A stretch of 62,992 bases of DNA from positions 1 to 62,992 of the forward strand of contig JALFVM010000149.1 in the NCBI GenBank assembly GCA_022787145.1, given 5' to 3'. Below are positions 1 to 8,203 of this stretch, in pieces. The DNA comes from Lachnospiraceae bacterium (GTDB lineage Bacteria > Bacillota > Clostridia > Lachnospirales > Lachnospiraceae). Under the pieces are notes generated by a model that worked only from the letters and a program-made list of their open reading frames with translations, was not told the origin of the DNA and searched no databases. The position numbers were made by a program, and so were the translations under genes. Numbering within the stretch: position 1 is the stretch's first letter; each line of letters opens with the position of its first letter.

Positions 1-1
1 G

Positions 2-196
2 CCTGGTGTGGCATTTACCGCACAGCGTCATCGTGTCGGATACGGCGGTGGTTTTTATGACCGTTTTCTGGAGGTACATAAAATTCCAAAAGTAGCACTT
101 GCCTTTGAATTTCAGATGATGGAGGAAGTTCCGGTAGAACCTACCGATATTCTGCCGGATGCCGTTGTAACGGAGAAAAAGATTTACGAATCATAA
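2..196 (+). CDS. 5-formyltetrahydrofolate cyclo-ligase, C-terminal fragment
   Basis: The reading frame is already open at the left edge, so only the last 64 or so residues are present; the start lies outside the window. The family signature GYGGGFYDRFL is visible; its glycine-rich loop binds ATP and folate phosphate. The enzyme uses ATP to convert 5-formyl-THF to 5,10-methenyl-THF in one-carbon metabolism. The tail (DAVVTEKKIYES) has the usual end of the family (known family feature). A terminator follows directly, so this is the last gene of its transcript. Confidence 0.88.
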   Translation, partial: PGVAFTAQRHRVGYGGGFYDRFLEVHKIPKVALAFEFQMMEEVPVEPTDILPDAVVTEKKIYES

Positions 197-216
197 TTAC
201 ATATGGTCTATTATAG

Positions 217-263
217 AAAGCTTTTGCATATATTTATGAAGATATAATGCGGAAGCTTTTTTT
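217..263 (+). terminator. Rho-independent terminator after the cyclo-ligase gene
   Basis: The left arm AAAGCTTTTGCATATAT pairs imperfectly with ATATAATGCGGAAGCTT and is followed by a run of seven T. It separates the cyclo-ligase transcript from the M14 peptidase gene. The TATAAT inside the right arm could also act as a -10 box for the next gene, but I see no -35 box at a good distance. Confidence 0.7.
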
Positions 264-292
264 GCGCAGGTATAGAAGGAGGACAGGCAGAG

Positions 293-1207
293 ATGATTAT
301 ATTGGAAGAACGCTATTCGTATGAGAGAATCTGTAAAGAGATGGAAGCACTAAAACAGCAATTTGGAGAAATTTTGTCTTGTAAAGTGATCGGTTACAGT
401 CATGATGAGCGTGAGATTCGTATGATAAAACTTGGCCTGGGCGACGAGGTGCTGTTTTGTACGGCCGGTGTTCATGGAAGAGAAAGTATCAATCCGATTA
501 TTCTGTTGAAAATGGTGGAAGAGTATGCCGAGGCCTATACGGACGAAGCGATGCTGGCCGGTTATGATGTCTTTGCGCTTTTGCAGAAATACTCTATTTT
601 TTTCATTCCTGTGGTCAATCCGGACGGTTATTGTATTGCGCTGGAAGGGGTGCAGGTAATTCGCAATCCGAAATTAAGACAGGCTTTGCGGATTCGGAGG
701 ATTGATTACAAAAACTGGAAATGCAATGCCAGAGGAATTGATATCAACCGTAATTTCCCCTGTAAATCCTACATAAAGCGATTTTACGATGAGGAACCTG
801 CCAGTGAGCGTGAAACACAGGCGTTGATTCATGTATTTCAGACGTATCCAAGTGTAGGGTATGTGGATTTTCATTCCAGAGGAAAAATGATTTATTATTA
901 TCGAAGTGCTATGCCAGGTGTGTACAATCGTCAGAATTATTATCTTGCAAGGCGGCTTCAAGAAGTGTCAAATTACAGACTTGGTCAGAGAGAGGAAGAA
1001 TTTTCATCTGCTTACAGTGGTGGAAATTCCGTGCACTATTATTCAGAGGCAATCGGAGGGCCGGCGATCACTGTTGAGACTGTGGAGGAAGATGCAAACT
1101 TTCCGTTAAAGGAAGAATATCAGACAGATACTTATCAGGAGATTCGATGTATTCCTCTGGAAATCATAAAGCAGACGATGCAGTTTGCCGATATAAAAAA
1201 GGCTTGA
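293..1207 (+). CDS. M14 family zinc carboxypeptidase
   Basis: The 304-aa protein has the M14 metallocarboxypeptidase landmarks: the HxxE zinc pair in GVHGRES (H61, E64), the substrate-binding stretch DINRNFP, the third zinc ligand in DFHSRG (H194) and the catalytic glutamate in TVETVEE (E262). In Gram-positive bacteria such proteins are often gamma-D-glutamyl-diaminopimelate peptidases acting on peptidoglycan peptides (family knowledge). I see no signal peptide and no LysM domain, which suggests a cytoplasmic role such as recycling of muropeptides; that is inference. GAAGGAGG lies about 10 nt before the ATG. The stop codon is embedded in the -35 box of the next promoter. Confidence 0.85.
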   Translation: MIILEERYSYERICKEMEALKQQFGEILSCKVIGYSHDEREIRMIKLGLGDEVLFCTAGVHGRESINPIILLKMVEEYAEAYTDEAMLAGYDVFALLQKYSIFFIPVVNPDGYCIALEGVQVIRNPKLRQALRIRRIDYKNWKCNARGIDINRNFPCKSYIKRFYDEEPASERETQALIHVFQTYPSVGYVDFHSRGKMIYYYRSAMPGVYNRQNYYLARRLQEVSNYRLGQREEEFSSAYSGGNSVHYYSEAIGGPAITVETVEEDANFPLKEEYQTDTYQEIRCIPLEIIKQTMQFADIKKA

Positions 1208-1232
1208 CATTTTATGGTGGTTAGAATACACT
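1204..1232 (+). promoter_or_regulatory. SigA-type promoter for the FeoB-associated micro-protein gene
   Basis: TTGACA (1204-1209) and TACACT (1227-1232) are separated by 17 nt. The -35 box overlaps the stop codon of the M14 gene. The start point would be near 1239, giving a 5' untranslated region of about 55 nt. Confidence 0.75.
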
Positions 1233-1292
1233 AACTTATATAAGGAGAAAATGACTCTACACTTATGAAAAATAAAAACAGAGGTGAAGAAG

Positions 1293-1430
1293 ATGGGAAC
1301 AGTAGTGGTTGCTGCGGCACTGGTCCTTGTGATTGGTCTGGCTGTTCGCAGTATGATTAAGGATAAGAAAAACGGAAAATCATTGCAATGTGGAGGTGAC
1401 TGTAAGCATTGCGGTGGACACTGTCATTGA
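1293..1430 (+). CDS. FeoB-associated Cys-rich membrane micro-protein
   Basis: This gene is 45 codons long. Residues 2-19 form one hydrophobic helix (VVVAAALVLVIGLAV), followed by a basic stretch (KDKKNGK) and a Cys/His tail CGGDCKHCGGHCH. This is the layout of the FeoB-associated Cys-rich membrane protein family, which usually sits beside feoAB and is thought to help ferrous iron uptake (family knowledge). No feo gene is next to it here. GAGGTGAAG precedes the ATG. It has its own promoter and terminator, so it is expressed as a single-gene unit. Metal binding by the tail is inferred. Confidence 0.8.
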   Translation: MGTVVVAAALVLVIGLAVRSMIKDKKNGKSLQCGGDCKHCGGHCH

Positions 1431-1458
1431 GACGACTTGTAATTTGTGAGGGATGAAT

Positions 1459-1504
1459 AAAAACCAGAGGAAAAATTTGTGGATTTTTTTCTCTGGTTTT
1501 TTCT
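1459..1504 (+). terminator. Terminator after the FeoB-associated gene
   Basis: AAAACCAGAGGAAAAA pairs with TTTTTTTCTCTGGTTTT around a short loop, and the T-rich right arm provides the U-tract. It isolates the micro-protein transcript from the amylosucrase promoter that begins inside its tail. Confidence 0.8.
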
Positions 1505-1532
1505 TGTGTAATTAGAAGGTTTATGTTACTAT
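1504..1532 (+). promoter_or_regulatory. Promoter of the amylosucrase-like / LacI unit
   Basis: TTGTGT (1504-1509) and TACTAT (1527-1532) have a 17-nt spacer. The predicted start point is near 1539, which falls on the palindromic operator at 1538-1551. Confidence 0.6.
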
Positions 1533-1537
1533 CTATA

Positions 1538-1551
1538 TGAAAACGATTACA
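1538..1551 (+). promoter_or_regulatory. cre / LacI-family operator at the predicted start point
   Basis: TGAAAACGATTACA fits every position of the published catabolite-responsive element consensus TGWAANCGNTNWCA. LacI-family regulators share this type of centre-CG palindrome, so either CcpA or the local LacI protein (3483-4475) could bind. Its position on the predicted transcription start implies repression. Confidence 0.7.
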
Positions 1552-1590
1552 TATAATTTCGTGATTATTTCACAAGAGACGGGAGAAACG

Positions 1591-3456
1591 ATGAATATGG
1601 AAACAAAGAAAATGAATAAAAAAACGGATAAATATAAGGAAAGATTACAAAGACATCATGATGAACTTCGTTGGCTTTACATGGAACTTTATGGAAATGA
1701 TTCCATGTTTGCAGAACTTTGCGACAATATGCATCGCTTTTATCAGGAACGAAAGGATACATTGAAAAGCCTGGATATGCAGCGCGAAGCGCATCCGGAC
1801 TGGTACAAGCAAAATGATATGATGGGTATGATGTTTTATATTGACAATTTTGCTGGAAATATGAAAGGCGTTGAGAAAAAATTGGATTATATTCAGGAGT
1901 GCAACGTGAACTATATTCATCTGATGCCTTTTTTGGATACAGTGCCGGAACGCTCTGATGGTGGTTATGCAGTTGCCGATTTCCGTAAAGTACAGGAAAA
2001 ACTCGGAACAATGGAAGATCTGGAAGATTTGACAGATGCATGCCATAAGAAAAATATTAATGTCTGTATGGATTTTGTGATGAATCATACATCTGAGGAT
2101 CATGAGTGGGCAAAGCGTGCGCGCCAGGGGGATGGAGAATACATGAGCCGCTATTTCTTCTTCCGTGATTATTCTATTCCGTCTATGTACGAGAAAACCG
2201 TTCCGCAGGTATTTCCAACGACTGCACCGGGGAACTTTACCTGGCTGGAGGATGCCGGACATTTTGTTATGACGACCTTCTATCCGTATCAGTGGGATTT
2301 GAACTACAAAAATCCAAGAGTTTTTAATGAAATGATGTATAATTTCCTGTTTCTTGCAAATAAAGGGATTGATATTATCCGCATTGATGCAGTACCATAT
2401 ATCTGGAAAGAATTACATACGCAGTGCAGAAATTTGAAACAGGTGCATACGATTGTCCGCATGATGCGAATCATCAGCGAGATTGTATGTCCGGGAATTT
2501 TGCTTCTTGGTGAGGTCGTGATGGAACCGGAGAAGGTTGCTCCTTATTTTGGAACAGTTGAAAAGCCGGAGTGCCATATGCTTTATAACGTAACGACGAT
2601 GGCAACAACCTGGCATACAGTAGCGACAAGAGACGTTCGACTGCTCAAAAAACAGCTCGATATCGTCAATGGTCTGCCGAAAGATTATGTATTTTTAAAT
2701 TATTTGCGCTGTCATGATGACATTGGCTGGGGATTGGATTATCCGACACTGTTGTCAGAGGGAATTGGTGAGCGTTCTCATAAGGAATATCTGAACAATT
2801 ATTTCCAGGGATATGCAGGCGCCAGCAACAGCAGAGGAGAGCTTTACAATGCAGATCCTGTGACTGGTGATGCACGTTTCTGTGGAACAACAGCTTCTAT
2901 GTGTGGAATCGAAAAAGCATGTTTTGAGCAGGATGAACAGGCAATGCAGAAGGCAATCCAGCTGGATGTCATGCTCCATGCTTATATGTTTATGCAGTCG
3001 GGGATTCCAGTGCTTTATGGCGGAGATGAAATTGGACAGGTGAATGACTACAGTTACAAAGAAGATCCGAATAAAGCTGCCGATTCTCGTTACCTTCATC
3101 GAGGTGCTATGAACTGGACACTGGCAGAGAATATTACCGATCAGACAACGGTAGAAGGGCAGATGTTTACAAGACTGAGCGAACTTGAGCAGATCCGTAA
3201 ACAGGAGCGCGTGTTTGTATCAAATGCAGATACGTGGACAATCGAAACCTGGGATTCCAGTGTACTGTGCATCGGACGCTATTTTGAGGGTGAGAAGATA
3301 CTTGGTCTGTTTAATTTTAGTGAATATGACAAGACCGCCTGGATCAATGAAACAGATGGTGAATATGTAGATTTGATTTCTGGAAGAAAAATGCAGGCAT
3401 CCGGCGTAGATATTCCAGCGTATGGATTCTATTATCTGAAAAAAATAAATGGATAG
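1591..3456 (+). CDS. Amylosucrase-like GH13 glycosidase
   Basis: The 621-aa enzyme of the alpha-amylase superfamily resembles amylosucrase or sucrose hydrolase in its RSDGGYAV and FYPYQWDLNY motifs. Catalytic residues are visible: nucleophile D266 in GIDIIRIDAV, acid/base E308 in LLGEV and transition-state stabiliser D376 in RCHDD. The likely substrate is sucrose, giving glucan or free hexoses in the cytoplasm; no signal peptide is present. Exact specificity cannot be read from sequence. I chose ATG 1591 because GGGAG precedes it, while the upstream in-frame ATG at 1537 coincides with the predicted transcription start and cannot be translated from that promoter. A LacI regulator follows 26 nt downstream, probably co-transcribed. 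Confidence 0.85.
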   Translation: MNMETKKMNKKTDKYKERLQRHHDELRWLYMELYGNDSMFAELCDNMHRFYQERKDTLKSLDMQREAHPDWYKQNDMMGMMFYIDNFAGNMKGVEKKLDYIQECNVNYIHLMPFLDTVPERSDGGYAVADFRKVQEKLGTMEDLEDLTDACHKKNINVCMDFVMNHTSEDHEWAKRARQGDGEYMSRYFFFRDYSIPSMYEKTVPQVFPTTAPGNFTWLEDAGHFVMTTFYPYQWDLNYKNPRVFNEMMYNFLFLANKGIDIIRIDAVPYIWKELHTQCRNLKQVHTIVRMMRIISEIVCPGILLLGEVVMEPEKVAPYFGTVEKPECHMLYNVTTMATTWHTVATRDVRLLKKQLDIVNGLPKDYVFLNYLRCHDDIGWGLDYPTLLSEGIGERSHKEYLNNYFQGYAGASNSRGELYNADPVTGDARFCGTTASMCGIEKACFEQDEQAMQKAIQLDVMLHAYMFMQSGIPVLYGGDEIGQVNDYSYKEDPNKAADSRYLHRGAMNWTLAENITDQTTVEGQMFTRLSELEQIRKQERVFVSNADTWTIETWDSSVLCIGRYFEGEKILGLFNFSEYDKTAWINETDGEYVDLISGRKMQASGVDIPAYGFYYLKKING

Positions 3457-3482
3457 AAGAAAAAGTTAGGAGTAAAAACAGC

Positions 3483-4475
3483 ATGAATATTGGAGAAATT
3501 GCAAAAATGGCAGGAGTATCTAAGGCTGCGGTCTCACGCTATTTTAATCAGGGATATGTGTCGGAAGAAAAGAGGGAAGCGATTCGAAAAGTCGTGGAAC
3601 AGACGGGATATCGTCCTTCTGTACAGGCGCAGACGCTTCGTACCAAAAAGACAAAAATGATTGGCGTGATTCTGCCCAAAATAGATTCGACTTCTATGGG
3701 AAGCGTGGTGTCTGGTATTCTTGCTGTATTAAACGAACACGGATACCAACTGTTGTTGGCAGATACACAGAATAATCCCAAAAAGGAACTGGAATATCTG
3801 AGCCTCTTTGATGATAAGCAAGTAGATGGTGTCATTTTGGCGGCAACTGTTTTTACTTCTGAACATAGAAAAATATTAAAAAGTATGAATGTTCCTGTAG
3901 TGATTGTCGGACAGAGAATGTCTGGCTGTCACTGTGTGTATCATGACGATTATCACTCGATTTATGATACGACGGCTCTTTTGTTGGAAAAAGGCAGGAA
4001 AAATCTGGCCTATATCGGTGTACTGATGCAGGACAAAGCAGTAGGGTCCGAGCGGTATCAAGGATTTTGTGATGCCGTTTTGAAAGGCGGTCTTGAACAG
4101 CTCAAAGAGCAGATGATCATTTCTGGTTTTTTGATTGAGGATGGTTATGAAGCGATGATGAAACTGATGGAAAGGTACAAAGATCTGGATGGCGTAGTTT
4201 GTGCAACAGATGAGATTGCCATTGGAGCCATGCAGTGTCTGAAATCGCTTCATGTAGACATCCCAGAGCAGATTATGGTGGCAGGGCACGGAGATTCTGT
4301 GTTGGCGAAAGTGACCATTCCTACATTGACGACGGTACATTTTTCTTATGAAGAAAGTGGGATGGAGGCGGCAGGGATGCTTCTGAAGCTTTTGGACAAA
4401 GAAGAATCTGCTGTCAGAGAAATCAAGCTGGGCTATCATCTTGTGGAGCAGCAAACGACCCAGACATGCAAGTAA
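3483..4475 (+). CDS. LacI-family transcriptional regulator
   Basis: The 330-aa protein starts with a LacI helix-turn-helix (NIGEIAKMAGVSKAAVSRYF) and hinge (residues 1-58), followed by a periplasmic-binding-protein-like sensor domain from MIGVILPKI onward. It is the probable sugar-responsive repressor of the amylosucrase-like gene directly upstream, using the palindrome at 1538-1551; binding is inferred from position. RBS TTAGGAG precedes the ATG. The gene ends about 120 nt before the AEC permease, which has its own promoter. Confidence 0.9.
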   Translation: MNIGEIAKMAGVSKAAVSRYFNQGYVSEEKREAIRKVVEQTGYRPSVQAQTLRTKKTKMIGVILPKIDSTSMGSVVSGILAVLNEHGYQLLLADTQNNPKKELEYLSLFDDKQVDGVILAATVFTSEHRKILKSMNVPVVIVGQRMSGCHCVYHDDYHSIYDTTALLLEKGRKNLAYIGVLMQDKAVGSERYQGFCDAVLKGGLEQLKEQMIISGFLIEDGYEAMMKLMERYKDLDGVVCATDEIAIGAMQCLKSLHVDIPEQIMVAGHGDSVLAKVTIPTLTTVHFSYEESGMEAAGMLLKLLDKEESAVREIKLGYHLVEQQTTQTCK

Positions 4476-4540
4476 GCTACTTTTGTACTGGAATAAAGAC
4501 ATAAAATTTGGCGCAGAGATATATACAAAAAATAAAAAGG

Positions 4541-4549
4541 TGCTATAAT
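4541..4549 (+). promoter_or_regulatory. Extended -10 promoter for the AEC permease gene
   Basis: TGCTATAAT is a TGn-extended perfect -10 box. No good -35 box is present, which is usual for extended -10 promoters. It lies 45 nt before the start codon. Confidence 0.6.
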
Positions 4550-4593
4550 GATTCCGGCAAAAAAATGATAGATCATATCAAAAGGAGCAAAAA

Positions 4594-5514
4594 ATGATAC
4601 TAATATTGATTGAGAAGATTATTTCTCTGTTTTTTATTATGCTTCTCGGCGTATTGCTGGTGAAAAGTCGGATTCTGAATGCACAGGACAGCCGAATTCT
4701 GTCGACGCTTTGTATTTATCTGATTATGCCATGTGTGATTTTGGAAGCATTTCAGGTAAATTATACAGAAGAAATCCGAAATGGACTGATGCTTGCGGTG
4801 GTGGCAGCATTGCTGATTCATATTCTGTGGTTGGGACTTGTACAGGTTGCGGGCTTCTTATTTCATCTTGACGCAGTAGAGAAGACTTCTGTTATGTATT
4901 CCAATGCGGGTAATCTGATTATTCCGCTGGTAACGGCTATGCTTGGACAGGAATGGGTGATCTATTCCAGTGCGTTTGTTTCGGTGCAGCTGTTTTGGAT
5001 GTGGAGCCATGGAAAAATGGTTCTGTGTGGTGAGAAGAAGATTGAAGTCAGAAAAGTAATCACGAATATTAATATGATTGCTGTTTTTGCAGGAATAATT
5101 CTGTTTATTTTTCAGATTCATTTTCCGAAACCTCTGGATGATGCACTTTCTTCCGTTGGACAGATGGTGGGACCGGTTGCTATGCTGGTAACGGGTATGC
5201 TGATTGGCAATATGAATCTAAAAGGAATCCTGGGATATAAACGGATCTGGTTGACAACGTTTTTGCGACTGATTGTGTTTCCGGCAGCAGCACTGCTTTT
5301 GTTGAAATTCAGTGGTATGGCTTCGTTTGCGAAGGAGGGAAAAGAGATTCTTTTGATTTCTCTTCTTGCAACTATGACACCATCGGCATCTTCAATTACG
5401 CAGATGGCACAAATTTACGGGAAAGATGCTGATTACGCCAGTGCGATTAACGTGGTAACGACGCTTCTTTGCGTAGTCACTATGCCGGTTATGACGACAC
5501 TATATCAGATGTAA
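4594..5514 (+). CDS. AEC family (auxin efflux carrier-like) permease
   Basis: The 306-aa protein is almost entirely hydrophobic, with about ten predicted membrane helices. It shows the AEC/MleP pattern: an N-terminal IMLLGVLLVKSRILN segment, a broken helix near LIMPCVILEAF and a C-terminal MTPSASSITQMA segment. AEC proteins export or import small carboxylates and amino-acid derivatives; the substrate here is unknown. AAAGGAG precedes the ATG. It ends in a hairpin shared with the convergent brnQ gene. Confidence 0.8.
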   Translation: MILILIEKIISLFFIMLLGVLLVKSRILNAQDSRILSTLCIYLIMPCVILEAFQVNYTEEIRNGLMLAVVAALLIHILWLGLVQVAGFLFHLDAVEKTSVMYSNAGNLIIPLVTAMLGQEWVIYSSAFVSVQLFWMWSHGKMVLCGEKKIEVRKVITNINMIAVFAGIILFIFQIHFPKPLDDALSSVGQMVGPVAMLVTGMLIGNMNLKGILGYKRIWLTTFLRLIVFPAAALLLLKFSGMASFAKEGKEILLISLLATMTPSASSITQMAQIYGKDADYASAINVVTTLLCVVTMPVMTTLYQM

Positions 5515-5547
5515 AAAAACGACAGGTTTATTTGCCTGTCGTTTTTG
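5515..5547. terminator. Bidirectional terminator between the AEC permease gene and brnQ
   Basis: AAAAAACGACAGG and CCTGTCGTTTTT form a perfect stem around TTTATTTG. A-rich and T-rich flanks let it work on both strands. The last codons of brnQ lie within it. Confidence 0.85.
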
Positions 5548-6820
5548 ATATAAATAGAAATGAGAGGATTGCACCGACACATCCGAATAAAATGGATGGA
5601 ACAATCCAGCCAAAGCCAAGACTGGCGAGCGGAAGATGTGTTACAAAATCACACGGAAGACCTTTGGCATACAGAAGTTCAAACAGGCTGGTAAGAAGCG
5701 CACCCAAAACTGCCGAACGAATGACGAGCGTGCTCTTTAGACGTTTGGCAAAAAAAGAACACGCAATCAAAGCCAGCATTCCGGGATAAAGAAGCCCGAG
5801 AATGGGGGAGGCAATTGATACAATGGTGTCTGTGCCAAGTGTTGCGAACAATGCGCTGAAAATGCAGAAAAATACAACAAGGAATGAATAGTGTAATTTC
5901 CCTTTTGACAGATCACAGTAATATTCTGCACTTGCGCTGATTAATGCAACAGCAGTTGTGGTGCAGGCAAGTGTCACGATAACTCCAAGAAGAAGGACAC
6001 CAAAATTTCCGAGCAGCTCTCTGGTAATATAGAGAATTAATTCTGTGCGAAGCAGTCTTCCCTGCATGTTGCTGGTGGCAGTAGCGCCAAGATAAGTCAG
6101 ACCGCCATAGACGATTAGAAGACCGACGGCTGCCAGACAGCTGGCGCACATAGCGATTTTGTATTGTTCCTGTTCCTGCGTGTAGCCTTTGTTTCTGACC
6201 GTGTTGACAATAATCATGCCGAATACAACGGCAGCCAGAGCGTCCATGGTCTGATAACCGGCTGAAATTCCTTCCTGCACAACAGATGTTACCTTAAAGG
6301 TGTTTACGATGGTTCCAACCGGTGTGACAATTCCTTTGATAATCAGAAAAATAAGCCCAAGAAATAGTGCGGGAGTTAAAAATTTTCCGAGAATATCCAC
6401 AACGGAGGATGGCCGTATAGATAAAAGCGCAATGACGGCGAAAAACAAAAAAACAGGGATTGCAGGGGGAATTTGACCAAAAACGGGTACAACAAACATT
6501 TCGTAAGTGGTAGCACCGGTCCGCGGAACGGCAATCAAAGGCCCGATACATAAAATAATGGCAGACAGCATGATTTTTCCTGGAATATTTCCCACAAAAG
6601 ACATGAAATGATTGACATCTCCTTTGCATCTTAGGACGGCAAAAATTGCTAAAACGGCAAGACCAATATCTGCGATATAATAGCTGGCAAATCCGAGAAT
6701 CCACTGATTTGCAGATTCCATGCCGAGGTAGGGTGGGAAGATAATGTTGCCTGCTCCAAAGAACATGGAAAAAAGTGCCAGACCGATTACAAGAATGTCT
6801 GACATACGTGATTGTCTCAT
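5528..6820 (-). CDS. brnQ: Branched-chain amino acid transport system II carrier protein
   Basis: The 430-aa protein has about twelve hydrophobic segments. The family-typical N-terminus VIGLALFSMFFGAGNIIFPP is present and the length fits the LIVCS family, which imports leucine, isoleucine and valine with a cation. AAAGGAG lies 8-10 nt upstream of the ATG. The gene is monocistronic and convergent with the AEC permease; its stop codon lies inside the shared terminator hairpin. Confidence 0.92.
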   Translation of the reverse strand: MRQSRMSDILVIGLALFSMFFGAGNIIFPPYLGMESANQWILGFASYYIADIGLAVLAIFAVLRCKGDVNHFMSFVGNIPGKIMLSAIILCIGPLIAVPRTGATTYEMFVVPVFGQIPPAIPVFLFFAVIALLSIRPSSVVDILGKFLTPALFLGLIFLIIKGIVTPVGTIVNTFKVTSVVQEGISAGYQTMDALAAVVFGMIIVNTVRNKGYTQEQEQYKIAMCASCLAAVGLLIVYGGLTYLGATATSNMQGRLLRTELILYITRELLGNFGVLLLGVIVTLACTTTAVALISASAEYYCDLSKGKLHYSFLVVFFCIFSALFATLGTDTIVSIASPILGLLYPGMLALIACSFFAKRLKSTLVIRSAVLGALLTSLFELLYAKGLPCDFVTHLPLASLGFGWIVPSILFGCVGAILSFLFISKTTGK

Positions 6821-7000
6821 GAATAAATCTCCTTTTGATTGTGAGTATTTTGTTTTTAATCGTGTTATTATTGTACCATTAACAGGCAGAATTTACATCA
6901 AATTTTGGGAGCTTTTCATAATTGCGGTCGCTATCCGGCAGTGAAAGTCTGTGTAAAGAAAGTTTTTTGCTATATTATCTGGATATTTGTAGTTCGTTTA

Positions 7001-7009
7001 TGCTATACT
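7001..7009 (+). promoter_or_regulatory. Extended -10 promoter for the DUF3783 gene
   Basis: TGCTATACT is a TGn-extended -10 box 42 nt before the ATG at 7052. A second AT-rich -10-like box (TATATTAT) lies about 30 nt upstream. The rest of the 231-nt gap between brnQ and this gene must also hold the divergent brnQ promoter, which I could not place confidently. Confidence 0.5.
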
Positions 7010-7051
7010 GTGAAAAAAGAAAATAAGTCTGACAGAGAAAGAGGAGTGGTT

Positions 7052-7432
7052 ATGAAAGCGACAGTCTTGCTAATCAATTTTAAGGACAAGCAGAAGCAGC
7101 AAACAATACAAAGGGCGCTTCTTCCGCTTGGGGTAAAGATGAAGGTGATCACACAGGAGGAATTTGGCCAACCGATTGGATATCTGGCAGGAATGAAGAA
7201 AATCGCTTCTGTGGAGATGTCGGAAGAAAAGATGGAGTTAGAAAAAGAGATGCTTGTGTTTGCGGCTATCGATGGCGACTTGCTGCAGTATATCCTGCAG
7301 ACTTTACGAAAAGCAGGTGTACCGGTAGATTATAAAGCGGTCTTGACAGAACATAATCTTACCTGGAATTGTGTACAGCTTTACAGGGAACTGGAGTTGG
7401 AACATTTGGCATATCAGCAGTCGCGTTCCTAA
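7052..7432 (+). CDS. DUF3783 domain-containing protein
   Basis: The 126-aa soluble protein has an alpha/beta pattern. The C-terminal part (EMLVFAAIDGDLLQYILQTL through PVDYKAVLTEHNLTW) matches my recollection of the DUF3783 family, which has no known function. ATG 7052 is chosen because GAGAAAGAGGAG precedes it and the family begins with a beta strand such as ATVLLINF. The ppGpp-hydrolase-like gene lies 79 nt downstream and may be co-transcribed. I do not assign a function. Confidence 0.7.
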   Translation: MKATVLLINFKDKQKQQTIQRALLPLGVKMKVITQEEFGQPIGYLAGMKKIASVEMSEEKMELEKEMLVFAAIDGDLLQYILQTLRKAGVPVDYKAVLTEHNLTWNCVQLYRELELEHLAYQQSRS

Positions 7433-7511
7433 GTTTTACAGAAAAATATGCATCGTTGTTTTGACTTTCAGGAGGAATTGGCGGAAATGATAAAAAGAGG
7501 AGGAAGTGTGA

Positions 7512-8174
7512 ATGGAGAACACTTTGTTAAAAAGCAATGAAATGGCTGTAAATACAATGGTGAGTCATGATGGAATTCTCAGGTATGAAGCAGCAGAGCA
7601 ACACCGCAATTCTTATGAAACTGAAAATAATCTTCTTGACAAGGCGCTTCAATTTGCAGCAAAATGTCACGAAGGACAGGTGCGAAAGGGGACGTCTCGT
7701 CCTTACATTGTGCATCCGATTGAAACAATGGAAATTCTTTCAGAGATGAAAGCAGATCTCAGTCTTTTAATAGCAGGGCTTCTTCATGATACACTGGAAG
7801 ATACTAGTGCAACAGAGGAAGAAATTGTTAAATATTTTGGAATGGAAGTTGGATTCTTGGTGGCTTCGCACAGCGAAGATAAATCTAAAAGCTGGGAAGA
7901 ACGTAAGAAAACAGCAATTCAGAAGGCCAGGGAAGGATCTATGCGCCTGAAAATGCTCGTTATGGCAGATAAAGTATCGAATCTTCGTAGCCTTTACCGT
8001 GATAAGAAGCAGATTGGTGAAAATATATGGGAACGCTTCAATGCTCCGAAAGAAAAACAGGCATGGTATTACAACGAGATGAAAAAGGCTTTGAGCGAGA
8101 TGGAACATTCTTCTGAGACAAGGGGGATTTATCTGGAAATGACAGAACTGTGCAGACTTGTTTTTGATACATGA
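7512..8174 (+). CDS. Stand-alone HD hydrolase, SpoT/MESH1-like (putative ppGpp hydrolase)
   Basis: The 220-aa protein contains a RelA/SpoT-type HD domain without a synthetase or TGS part. Motifs in order are AAKCHEGQVRKG, the His of YIVHPIET, the HD pair plus the ED pair in LLHDTLED, and the late Asp in MADKVSNLRS. These are the Mn-binding and catalytic residues of small alarmone hydrolases (MESH1/SAH families), which remove the 3'-pyrophosphate of (p)ppGpp. An N-terminal stretch of about 35 residues is extra. AGGAGG lies 8 nt before the ATG. Other nucleotides, such as NADPH for MESH1, are possible substrates. Confidence 0.8.
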   Translation: MENTLLKSNEMAVNTMVSHDGILRYEAAEQHRNSYETENNLLDKALQFAAKCHEGQVRKGTSRPYIVHPIETMEILSEMKADLSLLIAGLLHDTLEDTSATEEEIVKYFGMEVGFLVASHSEDKSKSWEERKKTAIQKAREGSMRLKMLVMADKVSNLRSLYRDKKQIGENIWERFNAPKEKQAWYYNEMKKALSEMEHSSETRGIYLEMTELCRLVFDT

Positions 8175-8203
8175 TACATAGTAGCAGAATAAAGGGAGTT
8201 TAT

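Noticed and set aside
224..248. Promoter TTGCAT...TATAAT before the M14 gene
   Set aside because: The spacer is only 13 nt and both boxes belong to the terminator hairpin.
1265..1360. 31-codon frame with four Cys overlapping the FeoB-associated gene
   Set aside because: The other frame gives a clear membrane helix plus a known Cys-rich tail, so this frame is probably a by-product of its codons; kept only as a remark on the leader.
1537..1590. N-terminal extension of the amylosucrase-like protein from ATG 1537
   Set aside because: The ATG lies on the predicted transcription start and operator and lacks a ribosome site; ATG 1591 has one.
1645..2262. 205-codon minus-strand frame opposite the amylosucrase-like gene
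   Set aside because: Antisense shadow with His/Cys/Ile-rich composition and no start signals.
3876..4502. 208-codon minus-strand frame opposite the LacI gene
   Set aside because: Antisense shadow; the LacI frame has domain motifs and a ribosome site.
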